From Paramarasmius palmivorus (taxonomy: Eukaryota > Basidiomycota > Agaricomycetes > Agaricales > Marasmiaceae): DNA of 64,000 bases. The stretch lies in the NCBI GenBank assembly GCA_037176845.1, contig JAYKXP010000001.1:1178001-1242000 (forward strand), given 5' to 3'. How positions within the stretch are numbered: position 1 is the first letter of the stretch; every line of letters begins with the position of its first letter. Under the pieces are notes generated by a model. The model saw only the letters and a list, made by a program, of their open reading frames with translations. It made no database searches and was not told the origin of the DNA. Shown piece after piece: positions 46,975-57,486 of the stretch. The translations under genes were made by a program, and so were the position numbers.

Positions 46975-47798
46975 TCAACCTTCAGCAACAGTAGGGACGA
47001 TATCGGTAGTTGTTCCGGATATGGAAGCACCTGGTCTGCGATCACGGTGCCTCAGAGCTTCAAAGTATTGACTGAGCAAGGTAAAAGAGACAAACAAGAT
47101 CAATGCGCACCTTGTGGGCTAAGCACTTCACGGCCAGTAATGGCTACAGGTTGGGCATCTGCCGGAGTGTATGTAGCTTCGCGCATCTTCAGCTCGTTGT
47201 TGATTCGGAATCGTTTGACGGTTTCGACGTTGATCTGGGTGGTGAAAGAGTCAGTGAAGGGATAGCGGGTGAAAAGACCTTGAACGTACCAAGATCTTCC
47301 TCTCAACTTGCACGACGTCGGTATACCATTCTACAATGGTCGGAATGAGTTCAATCTCAATCCCAAGGCGAGTCTTCCAGAACGAGGGAGGTCCTTGAAG
47401 ACTTTTGAACCGAATTTCCGAGGCGCGCTCTTCCAAACTATCGCGAGCGATGAGCATCAGCAAGATCGCATTTCAGGTAAACAACCCATAACACACCGGA
47501 GTTTTGCCTGAGTGACCTCCTCCAGTTCATATCCACAGAGAGATGCGGTCGAGTTGGCGTCATCAAACGTGTCCCTGAGGCGAGTCTCGGTCTTGTTCAG
47601 TTCAGAGATTGTGAGGCATGGGTAGTAAAGCCTGCGAAGGTGGAGGTAGAGAAGGAACCCGAAGGTGATGACTAAGGCGATAGCGATGAGTGCGATCTGG
47701 GTTTGGTCAGGTGCTTTGGAGATGGCCGACATGCCGAGCTCAGCAGCTGCAGAGGTGTCTTTTGACAGAAGGAGAGGTAAGGGATAATGGCCGCACAT
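46975..47798 (-). CDS. Subfamily A protein A2', inverted copy of A2 with a displaced start
   Basis: Exons 47798-47497, 47437-47290 (148 nt), 47234-47111 and 47057-46975; 218 aa if started at 47798. From ELGMSAISKAPDQTQIALI through exon 4 (ALRHRDRRP) it is nearly the same as A2, including INVETVKRFRINNELKMREA. The A2 start codon and about 30 bases around it are deleted, fusing former 5' leader to the coding frame; the nearest in-frame ATG (MCGHYPLPLLLSKDT) lies only about 15-20 bp after the TATA box, so it may precede the transcription start. The next in-frame Met is in GMSAIS. Coding region intact; expression uncertain. Confidence 0.8.
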
Positions 47799-48045
47799 AG
47801 GATGCGTATTCATATTCTTATATCTTTGAAGAACAGCCCGGCCCATCCTATCAACTGTCTTTTGGTTCGGCTTCTTTCATAACATCATAGATCAGCCGAA
47901 TACTCGTCGTATCCCTATGTACCGCCTCTTTAGGCTACGGCGCTACGCATCTTGTCCCAGGCATCTCCCATCAATCCCCTCATCTCCTCTTTAGGCTACG
48001 CATCTTGTCCTCGCATCTGACCAACATCAATCCTCGTTGGCTGCG
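47799..48045. other. Head-to-head region A2'/Y'
   Basis: TATA box of A2' on the minus strand at about 47816-47824 (GATATAAGAA). A short direct repeat CTCTTTAGGCTACG.GC.ACGCATCTTGTCC / CTCTTTAGGCTACGCATCTTGTCC lies at 47927-47955 and 47988-48011. Confidence 0.5.
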
Positions 48046-48700
48046 GCCTACCAGTTGAATTTATAACTTGTTTCGGGATTTCTGCACACCTGGTTTGAAC
48101 CTCAGACGGCATCACCGTTAAGTGACTCGTGTCACCCACTATTCCCCGCAGACGCTACTCATGACTACACTAGCCATAGAGGCCAGCTTCAAGCCAGATA
48201 CAATTGGAAACATCTACCGACATGCCCCATCACGCTTCTCCCCTACCGTTCGTTTGACCGAAGATGCTTCGCAACCTCACGTTCACATCCGCGTTCAACA
48301 TATCGACCACGCACTTACTTAAGTATTCCTGAAGCACGCAATTCTCGGCCTGGATTTGGTTCTCTAGGAAGACACAAGGACTTCGAAGAATTCACTGGTT
48401 TGGTTAGTTATTCAAGTTAATCGATGTGAGCACCCCTACCCATCTTTCATGGATCCGTTTCAATGACGAGAGCGTTTCAAAACGAGGCGTTACCACGACA
48501 GTTTCTGTATAATTCCCAGTTGGAGATGTCGGAAAATACTGGGGAGCCGTTCAATTCGCTGGCAGATTTCGTTTATCACTCGTGCGTAACATAGACACCT
48601 ATTCGACCTCCAACCCGCTTACCTGTCATCTCGTTTAGAACCTATTCAAGAAATCCACGAAGCGTTTCCATATCCGCGTTCAGAAGCATACTACTGTCCC
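48046..48700 (+). pseudogene. Relic gene Y', inverted copy of Y
   Basis: Aligns with 17.8-18.5 kb on the other strand: TTTCGGGATTTCTGCACACC (48070), CTACTCATGACTACACTAGC (48154), TTAATCGATGTGAGCACCCC (48418) and GGAAAATACT (48532) are shared, with differing indels. The frames are broken. Same relation to A2' as Y has to A2. Confidence 0.45.
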
Positions 48701-49900
48701 TTCCCAAGAACAAGAAGCAAAAGCCCAATGAAATCTTCTCGACTATCGCTACCGCAGAACAGACTACAAGTAACCGGGCTCTAGGCGAAGAGATGAAGAG
48801 GGTGGTTTGATGATGCGAACATGCGACTCGGGGATCATATCAAAGCAAGGTCGTGTCGGGAAACCAGGAAACTCTTTGATTCAGGAAAACTTGTGCGTAC
48901 CATATTCATTTCTTTGATTCCAGGGCGATGAAACTTTCGCATTTATGAATTTCATCAAGTCTTCCCGTTTCGGTGCTCGCGAGTCATATCAATACCACAT
49001 CTCCCAACTACCCCGAGTTTGAGTCTGTTACAGACAATCCTGCGAGGCTTCGACTCTCCAATACTTATGTACCTGTTTAACCACCGGCTTCGCGTGCCTT
49101 GAGGCAACTCGGTTCACACGGCTTGAGGTAAGGGGACTTTCTGCGGGATTCAGGAAGCGCGATTTTTGATATTGTATGCGAGAATATTGACATCAGTCGT
49201 CTTCTCTCGTGTCCGTAGCTACGAACCTTCCGCGTTGCTTGCTTACAATCCCATACCGCGAGTTCCTAACCGGAAAACAAGACACGGGCCCGAGCTAGGT
49301 TGTACTGGTAACATGTGGTGGATGATAAATTCAGAATTGAAACCATGATACAGTACTGTTCGCCACAAGCTGAGAAGAATATCTTTCAATATTGAACACG
49401 ACAATCCGACCCGTTCTTTTAAGGTGCTGTAAAGGTGTTAAGATCGATGCTGACATCCTCGCATCCGAGTCTGCACCTTTGGGACCGCCCTTGAGATTGG
49501 ACATTGGTTTAGTGAGGACTCGGCTGCATGTCTCAAGACTTTCTTTGATGATTAGTGCTTTGAATTCGAGGGAAACGGGTCTCTTTGATTCGACATGCCA
49601 TGTGCCGTCTGTTCCAAGAAGGGCAGCTCTGTCACGAATGTCGAGATGCTTAGATACCTTTCAAGATGTGATGAACGCATAAGGTACCCCGGCCTTCTAG
49701 GACAACTGTCAAAAGGCAAGCACGTATGTGGAAAAGCTTAGATGCTGTGGAACATGTGGTAAACGCAATGCAATCAATCAATCACATACTAAATATAATC
49801 TGGTCTCATACTTATAGTAATAGGTAGCTAGGATTTTGCTTCCCCATCCATCCCACCTCCCAGTAATTGATACTAACAACATCCCTTCAACGATGAACGT
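48701..49900. other. Spacer within the inverted duplication
   Basis: Corresponds in position to 16.65-17.8 kb but I see only weak similarity. Short frames at 49.17-49.68 kb have no recognisable features. Confidence 0.3.
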
Positions 49901-50424
49901 TGAACGCTAGCCAGACCGAAGCTAATCCCATCTACGGCAGTCTCCGAAGCGCCTTGATGGACCCATCACAGCTTTCGCCTTGCCCATTTCTTACCCTTAC
50001 CTCCGTCGACACTACCGATGCATCACCATCGACGAAATGAATAAAACCAAGATGTCGTTAGACGACGCGTTTGATGCTGCTGTCCGCGACGATTGTCTAC
50101 GTGTATTAGGATAGGGTATCGTCGACTAAAAACAGAGTCCTCGGTGCGTGCCATGCGATCATGTTGCTGTTGATCTCACTGTTGCTCTTCAGCGTGAAGA
50201 ACAAAACTTCAGATCCGTAACCGAAGCCTCGAGTGCCCCACTTCTATCTGGAAGAAATGCCTCGATGTAGAGGTTGTTCTCTAATATTGTCGCGTGGGGG
50301 GCACAGGCACTTGCAAGAGAAATTTCAGTGAGTTGAATGATATATTAGACTTACGAGCTCGAGAAACGCCACCGATACAATATCGAGCATGGCAGACGTG
50401 CGATGGTCGCTACAAACGTTTGAG
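49901..50424 (+). pseudogene. Subfamily B pseudogene B4', inverted copy of B4
   Basis: Plus-strand remnant of a B gene: exon 1 piece with CATCACCATCGACGAAATGA (ITIDEMN) and GACGACGCGTTTGATGC, a frame ending in an early stop; exon 2 from about 50194 (GTGAAGAACAAAACTTCAG) with a small deletion and ATCTGGAAGAAATGCCTCGA; exon 3 with CGATACAATATCGAGCATGG and GTCGCTACAAACGTTTGA (ends 50424). The terminal VATNV codons survive. Several indels and stops. It stands tail to tail with A1', mirroring A1/B4. Confidence 0.8.
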
Positions 50425-51076
50425 CTACTTTCTTGATGTCGGACGCGTATTATGAACTCGCTGTTGGGACCATTCCCCAACGAGGGCAGTGTTGATGAAA
50501 AGCTGTCTCGATTCGGACGCGTCTGTCGCCATCGTTCTCTCTCCCTATAGGTCACCGCATTTACTCCGCAGTCCCCTTGTGCATGGTGTGTACTAGTACA
50601 CGTCCTTGCAGTTCCGTCATGATCTTCTTGCTTTCATCCCGCACGTATAGCTCTGTAGTTTGGTCTTATTTTGTGTTGTCATAGTGTTTTCGTATTTTGT
50701 AGCGGCCAAGCATCTCTTCGTTTTGTAGCAGTTCCTGTTTCTACACCGGCATCTTCATTGCCTGCCTCAGAGGATTTGCACACCTTCGGAGGCTAAGGCA
50801 ATCACAACATACACACAATATCGTTGGGTAACTTTCGGCGCCCAAGTTCCTTGTAGAAATAGATTATTTTGTTTAATGAGTAAGTATCCTATTCAGCATA
50901 CGACAGAAGCAGTAGGAAAGCAAAACAGAGCAAAGACAACAGTTCGAAGACAACAGTAGGATGATGCGTGAGTCGTGACAGTGTAGACGTAAACGGAAAT
51001 ATGGTCGGTCTAATAAAGTGCGATGATGAGGAGCGTGAACCTGGCGTTATGCACGTTGGCATCGAAGACCAGACTA
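50425..51076. other. Convergent spacer B4'/A1'
   Basis: Mirrors 15.36-16.07 kb: the minus strand holds the A-type 3' motif (TTTTGCTTTCCTACTGCTTC, about 50926-50907) and the AATAGGATACTTACTCATTA block next to it resembles 15567-15580. No gene. Confidence 0.5.
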
Positions 51077-53974
51077 TCAGTTATCGGTGACAGGGGGAGC
51101 CGCCCCAAACATGGGAGCGTCCGGCCTACGGTTGCGGTGCCTCAGAGCTACCGTCTCTAAATGAGAAGAGGAAGGAGCAAAGCAGGTGGACACACACCTT
51201 CTGGGCCAACCACTTCGCGGCCAGTAGCTGCGGGCTGTGCATCAGCGGTGGTGTATGTAGCTTCGTGGATCTTCCGTTCGGCGTTGATTCGAGATCGTTT
51301 AACACGTTCGACAATTATCTGAGAAAGAAAGGTGAACGTAGTAATGGATAACAATACCTTGCACGCACCAAAATCTTTCGCCTGAGCTCTTCTACGCCAG
51401 CATGCCATTCTACGATGCTCGGAATGAGCTCAACCTCGATTCCAAGACGGATCTTCCAGAATGAAGAGGGTCCCTGAAGACTCTGAGAACGTATTTCCGA
51501 GGCTTGTTCCTCCAAGCTGATCGCTAGACTCGCGTGGCCAGTACCGTTCTGTCGGTCCGGTTTTTGATGGTTGGAAATTCGGGCAGCAAACCGACAGAAG
51601 GACTGGGATCAACCTCAGGCCAAAAACCGTGTCACGGAAATGTGACAAAGGACTTAGTCGTTTTCGCGTTGGGTTAGCATTCCGCTACCAGACGGGCTTG
51701 GATTGTAACTGTTTCCCTCCCTCAGAAGGTGTCAAAATTCGACGAAATGAATAATTATAGTTATAGTTGACTGTGTACTATACAATAGACCTCAATGAAG
51801 GATATAGGAATAAGAAATAGCATTTAATGTCACATATGTAGTAGCGTCTGTTGAGGTCACGAGCGGCTGCCAATATAAGGACTCTGCATGCTGGGATTCA
51901 ATAGTGTGTATAGAGGTTTAGGGAGTCCTTCAAATGAAGCATGAGGTCGCGCATGCCGTTGATGATGCTGATAGGGACTGTGTTGTAGTAATTGACTAGC
52001 TTGACTATTCAACGCCGCCTCCTGGGATACTGTGGATGAGTGGTCTGTGCTCTACGCGGGCTGGGATCAAGATAATCAAGGTTGAAACTGCGTTGAATCC
52101 TTCATCGATTCATCCGCCATCTCGGGGTCACCTAACAGCTGAATGCGTCGGTCTCTCCACCACCGCCCAGCCCCCATAATCCACACCCAACTTGCTCTTC
52201 AACTCTCCATTTCAGCCTAGCACCAAACTCTGGATCCAACAAAGCTCCAACTATGTTGTGTCAAATGGACCGGAACGCTTGTTGTTGACTCGGATGAACG
52301 AACTGATGACGAGAACAAAGCGGGCGTGAGAGCGACGACTAGGAAAGAAAGGAAATCGGTATGGAAAGTGTTTGGCAAGTGTTTGGGGACTGGGGGCAGA
52401 TGATCCAACCTTTACTGCTTATTACTTCGGAGAGCGATGTTGAACTCTTTTCTGGCATAGATGACGATGAATCTGGCAGCGATTTTGGGGATACGGACTC
52501 TGAGGGTGGCGACGAATGGATTCCGTGACATTTCAGGTGAGAGGAAAGAGCGGAGAGCGGGAAATAAAGATTTCCATCGAAGTAGCTAGCAGAACAGTAG
52601 CAGGATACACGAAATTTCACTAAGGGCCTGTTCGGTAAACATTTCCTGCACAAATGTACTGGTATATTCTACCAATTTTGGTAGCTATCAAGGACATTTT
52701 TTCCTGCCCCGAGTAGGAACCAAGGAAAATCAGCGCCATTTTCTCGAATATACCAGGACAAAATATTCTGGACATTTTTACCGAACAGGCCCTAAGTCCC
52801 GTGTCACATTTCCGTGACACGGTTATTTTGGTGACCTTGGTACCAGCCGTTCTCCGAACCTCTTCTATCCGGAGAAAGACCCGATCGTCACGCTCACGTC
52901 ACGGTTTCCTCGCTTAATTAGGCAGGCGTCGGTGATGCGGTCTTTTGGTGGTCATGTTTGGTTAGACAAACATTACCGGCACGGTTTCTTTCCCTCAACG
53001 TCAGTGTTATGGGTGTTATGCCCTCTCAAAATCTCTCATACAACTGTTCATCAATACTGTGCTCTAGTTAATGATTCAAAATGATAGTTTTTATTATTTA
53101 CTCATTAGATATTGGAAGGATTTTGACTCGGCAGTAGAGATGAACAGCCGGAGTGAACATCCGGGTCTTTTGCGGTCTTTTTCCCTCATTGGAAGGGTTT
53201 CCGACACCTCAGAAGCGCATAAAAGACCGTTTTGATGAATAAAAAGACCGTCTCGTCATTTTCGGAGGGGTCCCTTCGCTAATCGTTGTCAATGGGTGCA
53301 TGAGTTATGGCATATGAGCTCACCGGGGTTGCCGAGAGCCAAAAAAGTCGCGATGTATCTACCATTTTTTCCGGCGCTCCCGCGCGTACAGTAGCCTATA
53401 TCCTACACAGAACACACTGTCTCTCTGGCCTATCTACTCGCTGCAATTTCTTCGTTTCCCCAATTCCTGCCCTTGTTCTTGCAAGATCACACCTGCCGCG
53501 GGCTTGTTACTTTGTCAGCGGCCTCTTTCGGCAGCCGTTGTTTGGTCCTCGGTCACACTGTGACATCGGGTCTTTTTCGCTAACCGAAGCTCTACTTCTG
53601 CCTTTACCTCATTCCCCTTTTGGAGAACGGCTGGACCCGAGCCTAGCTGATCGCCAACATCAGTACATCGGTCCAATAAAATGACGATTGATGATATACC
53701 AAAGTTTAGCATGGTTGATCTCGTCCAAATCACGTCCGCATAGAGATGAAGTCGAGTTGGCCTTGTTAAATGTGTCCTTCAAGTGTTCTTCGGCGCTGTT
53801 CAACTCAGAGATGGTGAGGCAAGGGTAGTAGAATCGTCGAAGGTAGTGGTAAAGAAGAGAGCCAGGGATGACTAAGGTGGCGATGACAAGCCCAATCTGA
53901 CTCTGGGCAGGTGCCTGGGAAATAGCCGATAAGCCGAGTTCAACGGCGTCGACATCTTTGGCGAACTTGAGCAT
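51077..53974 (-). CDS. Subfamily A gene A1' carrying a 2.1-kb transposon in intron 1
   Basis: Inverted copy of A1. Exon 1 53974-53700 (MLKFAKDVDAVELGLSAISQ, helix IGLVIATLVIPGSLLYHYL, RRFYYPCLTISELNSAEEHL), exon 2 51516-51369 (148 nt; EEQASEIRSQSLQGPSSFW, ELIPSIVEWHAGVEELRRKIL), exon 3 51318-51198 (IIVERVKRSRINAERKIHEA), exon 4 51147-51077 (ALRHRNRRPDAPMFGAA). Joined, these give an uninterrupted 204-aa product. Between exon 1 and exon 2 lies an insertion; the intron acceptor sits inside the 10-bp target duplication and so exists on both sides. If the enlarged intron (53699-51517) is removed, the gene is functional; otherwise it is disrupted. Confidence 0.8.
51622..52848. repeat. Internal inverted-repeat pair inside the transposon
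   Basis: CCGTGTCACGGAAATGTGAC (51626-51645) with following GGACTTAG is matched in reverse complement by CTAAGTCCCGTGTCACATTTCCGTGACACGG (52791-52822, overlapping the end of the small element below). This could delimit a 1.2-kb element nested in the larger one, or be subterminal repeats of it. Confidence 0.6.
52624..52792. mobile_element. 169-bp miniature inverted-repeat element, Harbinger-like
   Basis: Perfect terminal inverted repeats GGGCCTGTTCGGTAAA (52624-52639) and TTTACCGAACAGGCCC (52777-52792), flanked by TAA on both sides (52621-52623 and 52793-52795). GGGCCTGTT-type ends with a three-base TWA duplication are typical of Tourist/PIF-Harbinger miniature elements. No coding capacity. 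It sits next to the right member of the inner inverted repeat, so it inserted after that repeat formed. Confidence 0.85.
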
Positions 53975-54818
53975 TACAAGCTACAACGAAAGTGAAGAGG
54001 CTGCTGCTGGATCTTGGAGAGTATGAGAAGGCTGAGAGGTGAAGAAGGGAGTGGACATTGCTTATATTCTGTAGAGGGATCGTGAAATTACTCATGACTA
54101 TATGGCAGTTGCCCACCGGTTCTAGGTCGGACTCGCAACCCCAAACCGTTCGCTGACTAAGCAAGAAAGATAAATCACCGTGCTCGACTTTTACCTGGCT
54201 AGTCATCGCTGCCCAAAATGCATCTACCGCTGTGAGGTCAATATTCCCTCTATGTGCGTCGTTATTACCTCCAATTTGACCCTGTACTTACCCTGTCTTA
54301 CCCTAGTGCCGTCCTAATACTGCAAAGTGTATTTACTCTGCTGCCTGCACTTTCACCAGTACCCATTCTCGGCCTCCAATACCTCTAAGCTATCAGCCTA
54401 TCGAACGATTAGCCTGAGCAGACTCGAGATCCTTCTGTCACACACACCCGTACCACACTGGCTCAGCGCCTTCTTTCACCTGATGCCGGCAATACTCGCA
54501 TTGCGTCAATCATGAACTACTTTCGACAACCAAGAAATAGGTCCACCTTTATCACCTCTATCATCACCACCCCTTGTAGCAACATTAGCAACTATCTACA
54601 TCACCGTCTAAAACCACCACGACATTCACCCAGGGTTGGAAAAGTATTACTAGGTGACTGGATGTAATGTGGGCTCTGAGGTGAGACATGGTAATAGCGG
54701 GAAAGGCTGGCCTCGATACCATGGCTTACTGGTAGAAGGTGGGTACAACTGATATCACTCTAAAAGCCTTCTAACCAACTTTGCCCTTGTCAAGAACGCT
54801 CTTAGGACGACTAGACCG
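53975..54818. other. Head-to-head region A1'/X'
   Basis: Minus-strand TATA box of A1' at about 54061-54070 (GAATATAAGC). Otherwise matches parts of 14.13-14.57 kb. The low-complexity C-rich run near 54.5-54.6 kb is not coding. Confidence 0.45.
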
Positions 54819-55910
54819 TTGGGACCGGTGAGCATGTTGTCGCATTGTGTTCAAACTACTCACTTCCTGCCATATTTGACGGGACCCTTGCAGACACCTT
54901 TCTCACTCAATAGACACGCCCTACCTATTCTACGCAACAGGAAATTGAAGGAGATCTCTCAAAGGTGCGTTGTTGTTATCGTCGAAGAAGTACCCTGCGT
55001 TAATGTGCGATTCAGAGCGCGACAACGATTAATCCAGATGACAACGAGAAGAGTGATGCATGCATAGAAAGTGTTATCGAAGCGGATGAGCGGCCAGGCA
55101 CTCCTGTGCGTACGACGCTTTTCGTCACCCTTTCTTTCACGATTGGTTTCGTTCCGGTCCGAAGTTGCGAGTCCAAACTCACATCACCACTCCCTGCCTG
55201 CATAAGGGCCGCCAGAAGTACTCAAGCGACCTTCAATCCTACGCGTACCCTGCATACTCCTTCGACTACCATGGCACTAAGATTTGTCGTCCAACTCAGT
55301 ACTAGTGTCCGTTCCTCTTTAGAGAATGTACCCAATGCTGGTACCCGATGCTATATTGGCGCGTCTTGGACTTTTCGGTTCACTCTTGTGCGGAGACGCG
55401 AGCCGGGAGTCCACTGGAACGATGAGCTGGATACTGTGATTCGGGCTGGGAGAGCATTGCAGGTGTTAAATATTCTTATGGAAGGTTCTGATCTCGTCAC
55501 CTCGAAATGGTAAAAGACATTCAGTTTGACCAATCCGACTTTCTGTCCGCACAGGATACCACATGTCGCAAGCGTGTATTGCTGTAGTCCATCAATTAAA
55601 CCTTCGTGTTCTCGTACTCTGCTCCCGTCTCCGCGATTCTCTTCTTTCGTCTTGACTGCTCAATCAATTCCGTCTCGTGCGTCGTTATCCACGAAATGGA
55701 TACGACAAGGTTGAAGACTGGGCTGGTAAGGATTGGTTTCGGATTCAAGTGCCTCATCTGTACCTGTAGTACCTCTGATAGGGTGTGCGTGTTCTCTGGT
55801 ACCGCCACTGGTCACCGGTCACCGTGTACACCGTTCGGCGTTTATACGAAGCTAGTCTATGCGTCAAAACGAGGTGCTGTTAAAGAAAAGGTGTTGACTT
55901 CAACTGAATA
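54819..55910 (+). pseudogene. Relic gene X', inverted copy of X
   Basis: Contains LSHCVQTTHFLPYLTGPLQ (54840-54890), SLNRHAL, RTLHTPSTTMAL (about 55240) and HWNDELDTVIRAGRALQVLN (about 55420), then ends around 55.9 kb. The first and last parts are in different frames. X at 13.5-14.1 kb is damaged at different places, so both are degraded copies of one gene of unknown family that once sat head to head with the A1-type gene. Confidence 0.45.
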
Positions 55911-56202
55911 GAACGGTGACGTGGTGAGCAAACAGTCGTACATTGGTCGTGCCGCGTGTAATGAATGCGGAGAAAGAGACAAGTGAGCTAACTTTGAGCT
56001 AACTTATTTTTTATTGGCATATATATTGAGGTACTTAAAGAGAGTGTACACTTCAGGTACAACACATTGGCTGTCATCATGATAATGTGCGTTCCCTCGA
56101 ATCTTTGAAGCTGGTAACTTCAGTTTCGTTTGGGTGTTTATAATGATAGTTATAAACTTTCCCTCCTCTCATCTCCTTCCATCACACCGACACTCTTCTT
56201 CA

Positions 56203-56345
56203 ATGGACGCTATTCCGTTCACAAGCAGCCCCATCGATGTCGGTTCGATGGCTATCTCCAACTCGGAAACACATGAAAGTCGAAAGTAACCTGCACAGGT
56301 CCCCTTTCGGAACAGCAGCAATAGCCTCGCCGCCATGGTTGTCTC
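56203..56345 (+). pseudogene. Subfamily B fragment B3', inverted copy of B3
   Basis: The 5' flank (CATCACACCGACACTCTTCT) and N terminus MDAIPFTSSPIDVGSMAIS match B3; the frame then shifts and stops, and similarity ends after AATAGCCTCGCCGCCATGGT (B3 has AATAGCCTCACCGCCATGAT). Exons 2 and 3 are absent. Marks the outer end of the inverted duplication. Confidence 0.75.
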
Positions 56346-56390
56346 GGAGCCTGGGCCTACCAGAATGTCTTGCTTACGTTCTACTGCATC

Positions 56391-56450
56391 TTCATGATAC
56401 CTGGAACGGGTTCAACCTCTATCCCAAAGCGAGTTCCGCTCTCCGAGGTA
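56391..56450 (-). pseudogene. Fragment of a subfamily A exon 2
   Basis: The minus strand reads GAACTCGCTTTGGGATAGAG then GTTGAACCCGTTCC, matching A exon 2 (ACTCGCCTTGGGATCGAGGTTGAACTCATCCC). Only about 60 bp survive. Confidence 0.5.
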
Positions 56451-56689
56451 ATCGCAACATTATTAATAGGATGATTAAAGATGATATTCAAGAACGGAAT
56501 TCTGCTTTGTGCGATGTCTTCCAACTCACGTCCTAGTAGACATGGATTTGGATTTGAATGTATTGTTCGACCTTGTCGAGATAATATGGGATTTCGAAGG
56601 TGGTTTGGGAAACGGGATGGGGAGCGAAGGAACCGCGCGAATGCTTCAAAGGACCACCGCCCTTTGATTCAGCGCAATTCTTACGGGTC

Positions 56690-56785
56690 AGAGAAAAGGG
56701 TGATTTCGGAGAAGGCTGGACTATGCGAGTAAACAGTGGGCAGCGGGAGATATTCGGCGTTAGCCTCGATGGACTATTAGAAGTA
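56690..56785 (-). pseudogene. Fragment similar to the 3' end of the 63.4-kb gene
   Basis: AGAAAAGGGTGATTTCGGAG and the following GCGGGAGATATTCGGCGTTA match AGAAAAGGGTATCTTCGGAG and GCGGGGAGTATTCATACTCG at 63491-63560. Read on the minus strand both give a P..YSHSPAFSEITLFS / YSPLHLDSPAAFSEDTLFF-like peptide. A short relic of that gene. Confidence 0.5.
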
Positions 56786-56819
56786 ACGTAGTGAGTTGTT
56801 ATGTTGATGGCTCACCTCT

Positions 56820-57420
56820 CGGTCAGAGCAACTTTGTAGTGGTGGGAAAATCATCGGAAAATCCGGAATTTATCAAACGAAGTACATGTTTACATGTTTT
56901 AATTTACACCAGTGTTCCTGTAGTTAACGCTGATACTACATATAGGCGTAGCTAGAAGGACATGATATGACAGACATAACGATTCCTATGGAACGAGTCC
57001 CGTCAAGTTTAGAAAGCAATACGACAACATGCAAAAGGAAGAGCAGCTTCGAGAACAAGTACAAAGAGGTAACAAACGATGCGAGAATCGAAAGCATCTA
57101 TGAAAACAGACAGAGCATAGAATAAAGTGGTTTGAAGTCGTGTATGAGAGTATGAATGTAAGTAAAAGATTCCGAAAGAGAGATCAAAGGTATCGTCCAA
57201 GAGAGTTTCGGCCTTGTTGAGTTCGACGACAGTGAGGCATGGGTAGAGACGGAGAAGGGCAAGAGCGAACAAAGCAGTGACTGTGATGAAGACCACGCGA
57301 TCATCGGCAGGTTCAAAGATTGCCGTGGTGAAGCCGGCAAGGTCTGAAGGTGCATTTCTGGAATAAGCTGGCATTGGTGCAGACTGTTGGAGATGTAGCA
57401 AGCCAGAGAAGAGAATGTAT
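56820..57420 (-). pseudogene. Truncated inverted copy of B12 (B12')
   Basis: Exon 1 reads MPAYSRNAPSDLAGFTTAIF, EPADDRVVFITVTALFALAL, then LYPCLTVVELNKAETLLDD with the LHRLLRR part missing. At 57187 (TTTGATCTCTCTTTCGG) it jumps directly into sequence that in B12 lies about 90 bp past the stop codon. Exons 2 and 3 are therefore deleted, while upstream promoter and downstream flank (to the GGAAAATCCGGAATTTATCA block at 56856) are retained. The remaining sequence is almost the same as B12, so both the copying and the deletion are recent. Confidence 0.85.
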
Positions 57421-57486
57421 AGTATAAGGAGTGAAAAGGGAGATCCATTGTTCTTATGCTGGTGCTGAAGGAGGAGTGGATGTAAG

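Larger units (their letters stand above)
51525..53644. mobile_element. 2.1-kb DNA transposon insertion with 10-bp target duplication
   Basis: AGCTGATCGC stands at both edges (51515-51524 and 53645-53654). Paralogues A3 and A5 show the empty site (GCGATCAGTTTAGAGG, GCGATTAGCTTGGAGG). The element ends are imperfect inverted repeats: TAGACTCGCGTGGCCAGTAC at the left and AGGCTCGGGTCCAGCCGTTC read inward from the right. A 9-11 bp duplication is typical of Mutator-like elements, so that class is the first guess. Inside is a short acidic frame (GIDDDESGSDFGDTDSEGGD, about 52465-52525) but no recognisable transposase, so it is probably non-autonomous and composite. Confidence 0.8.
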
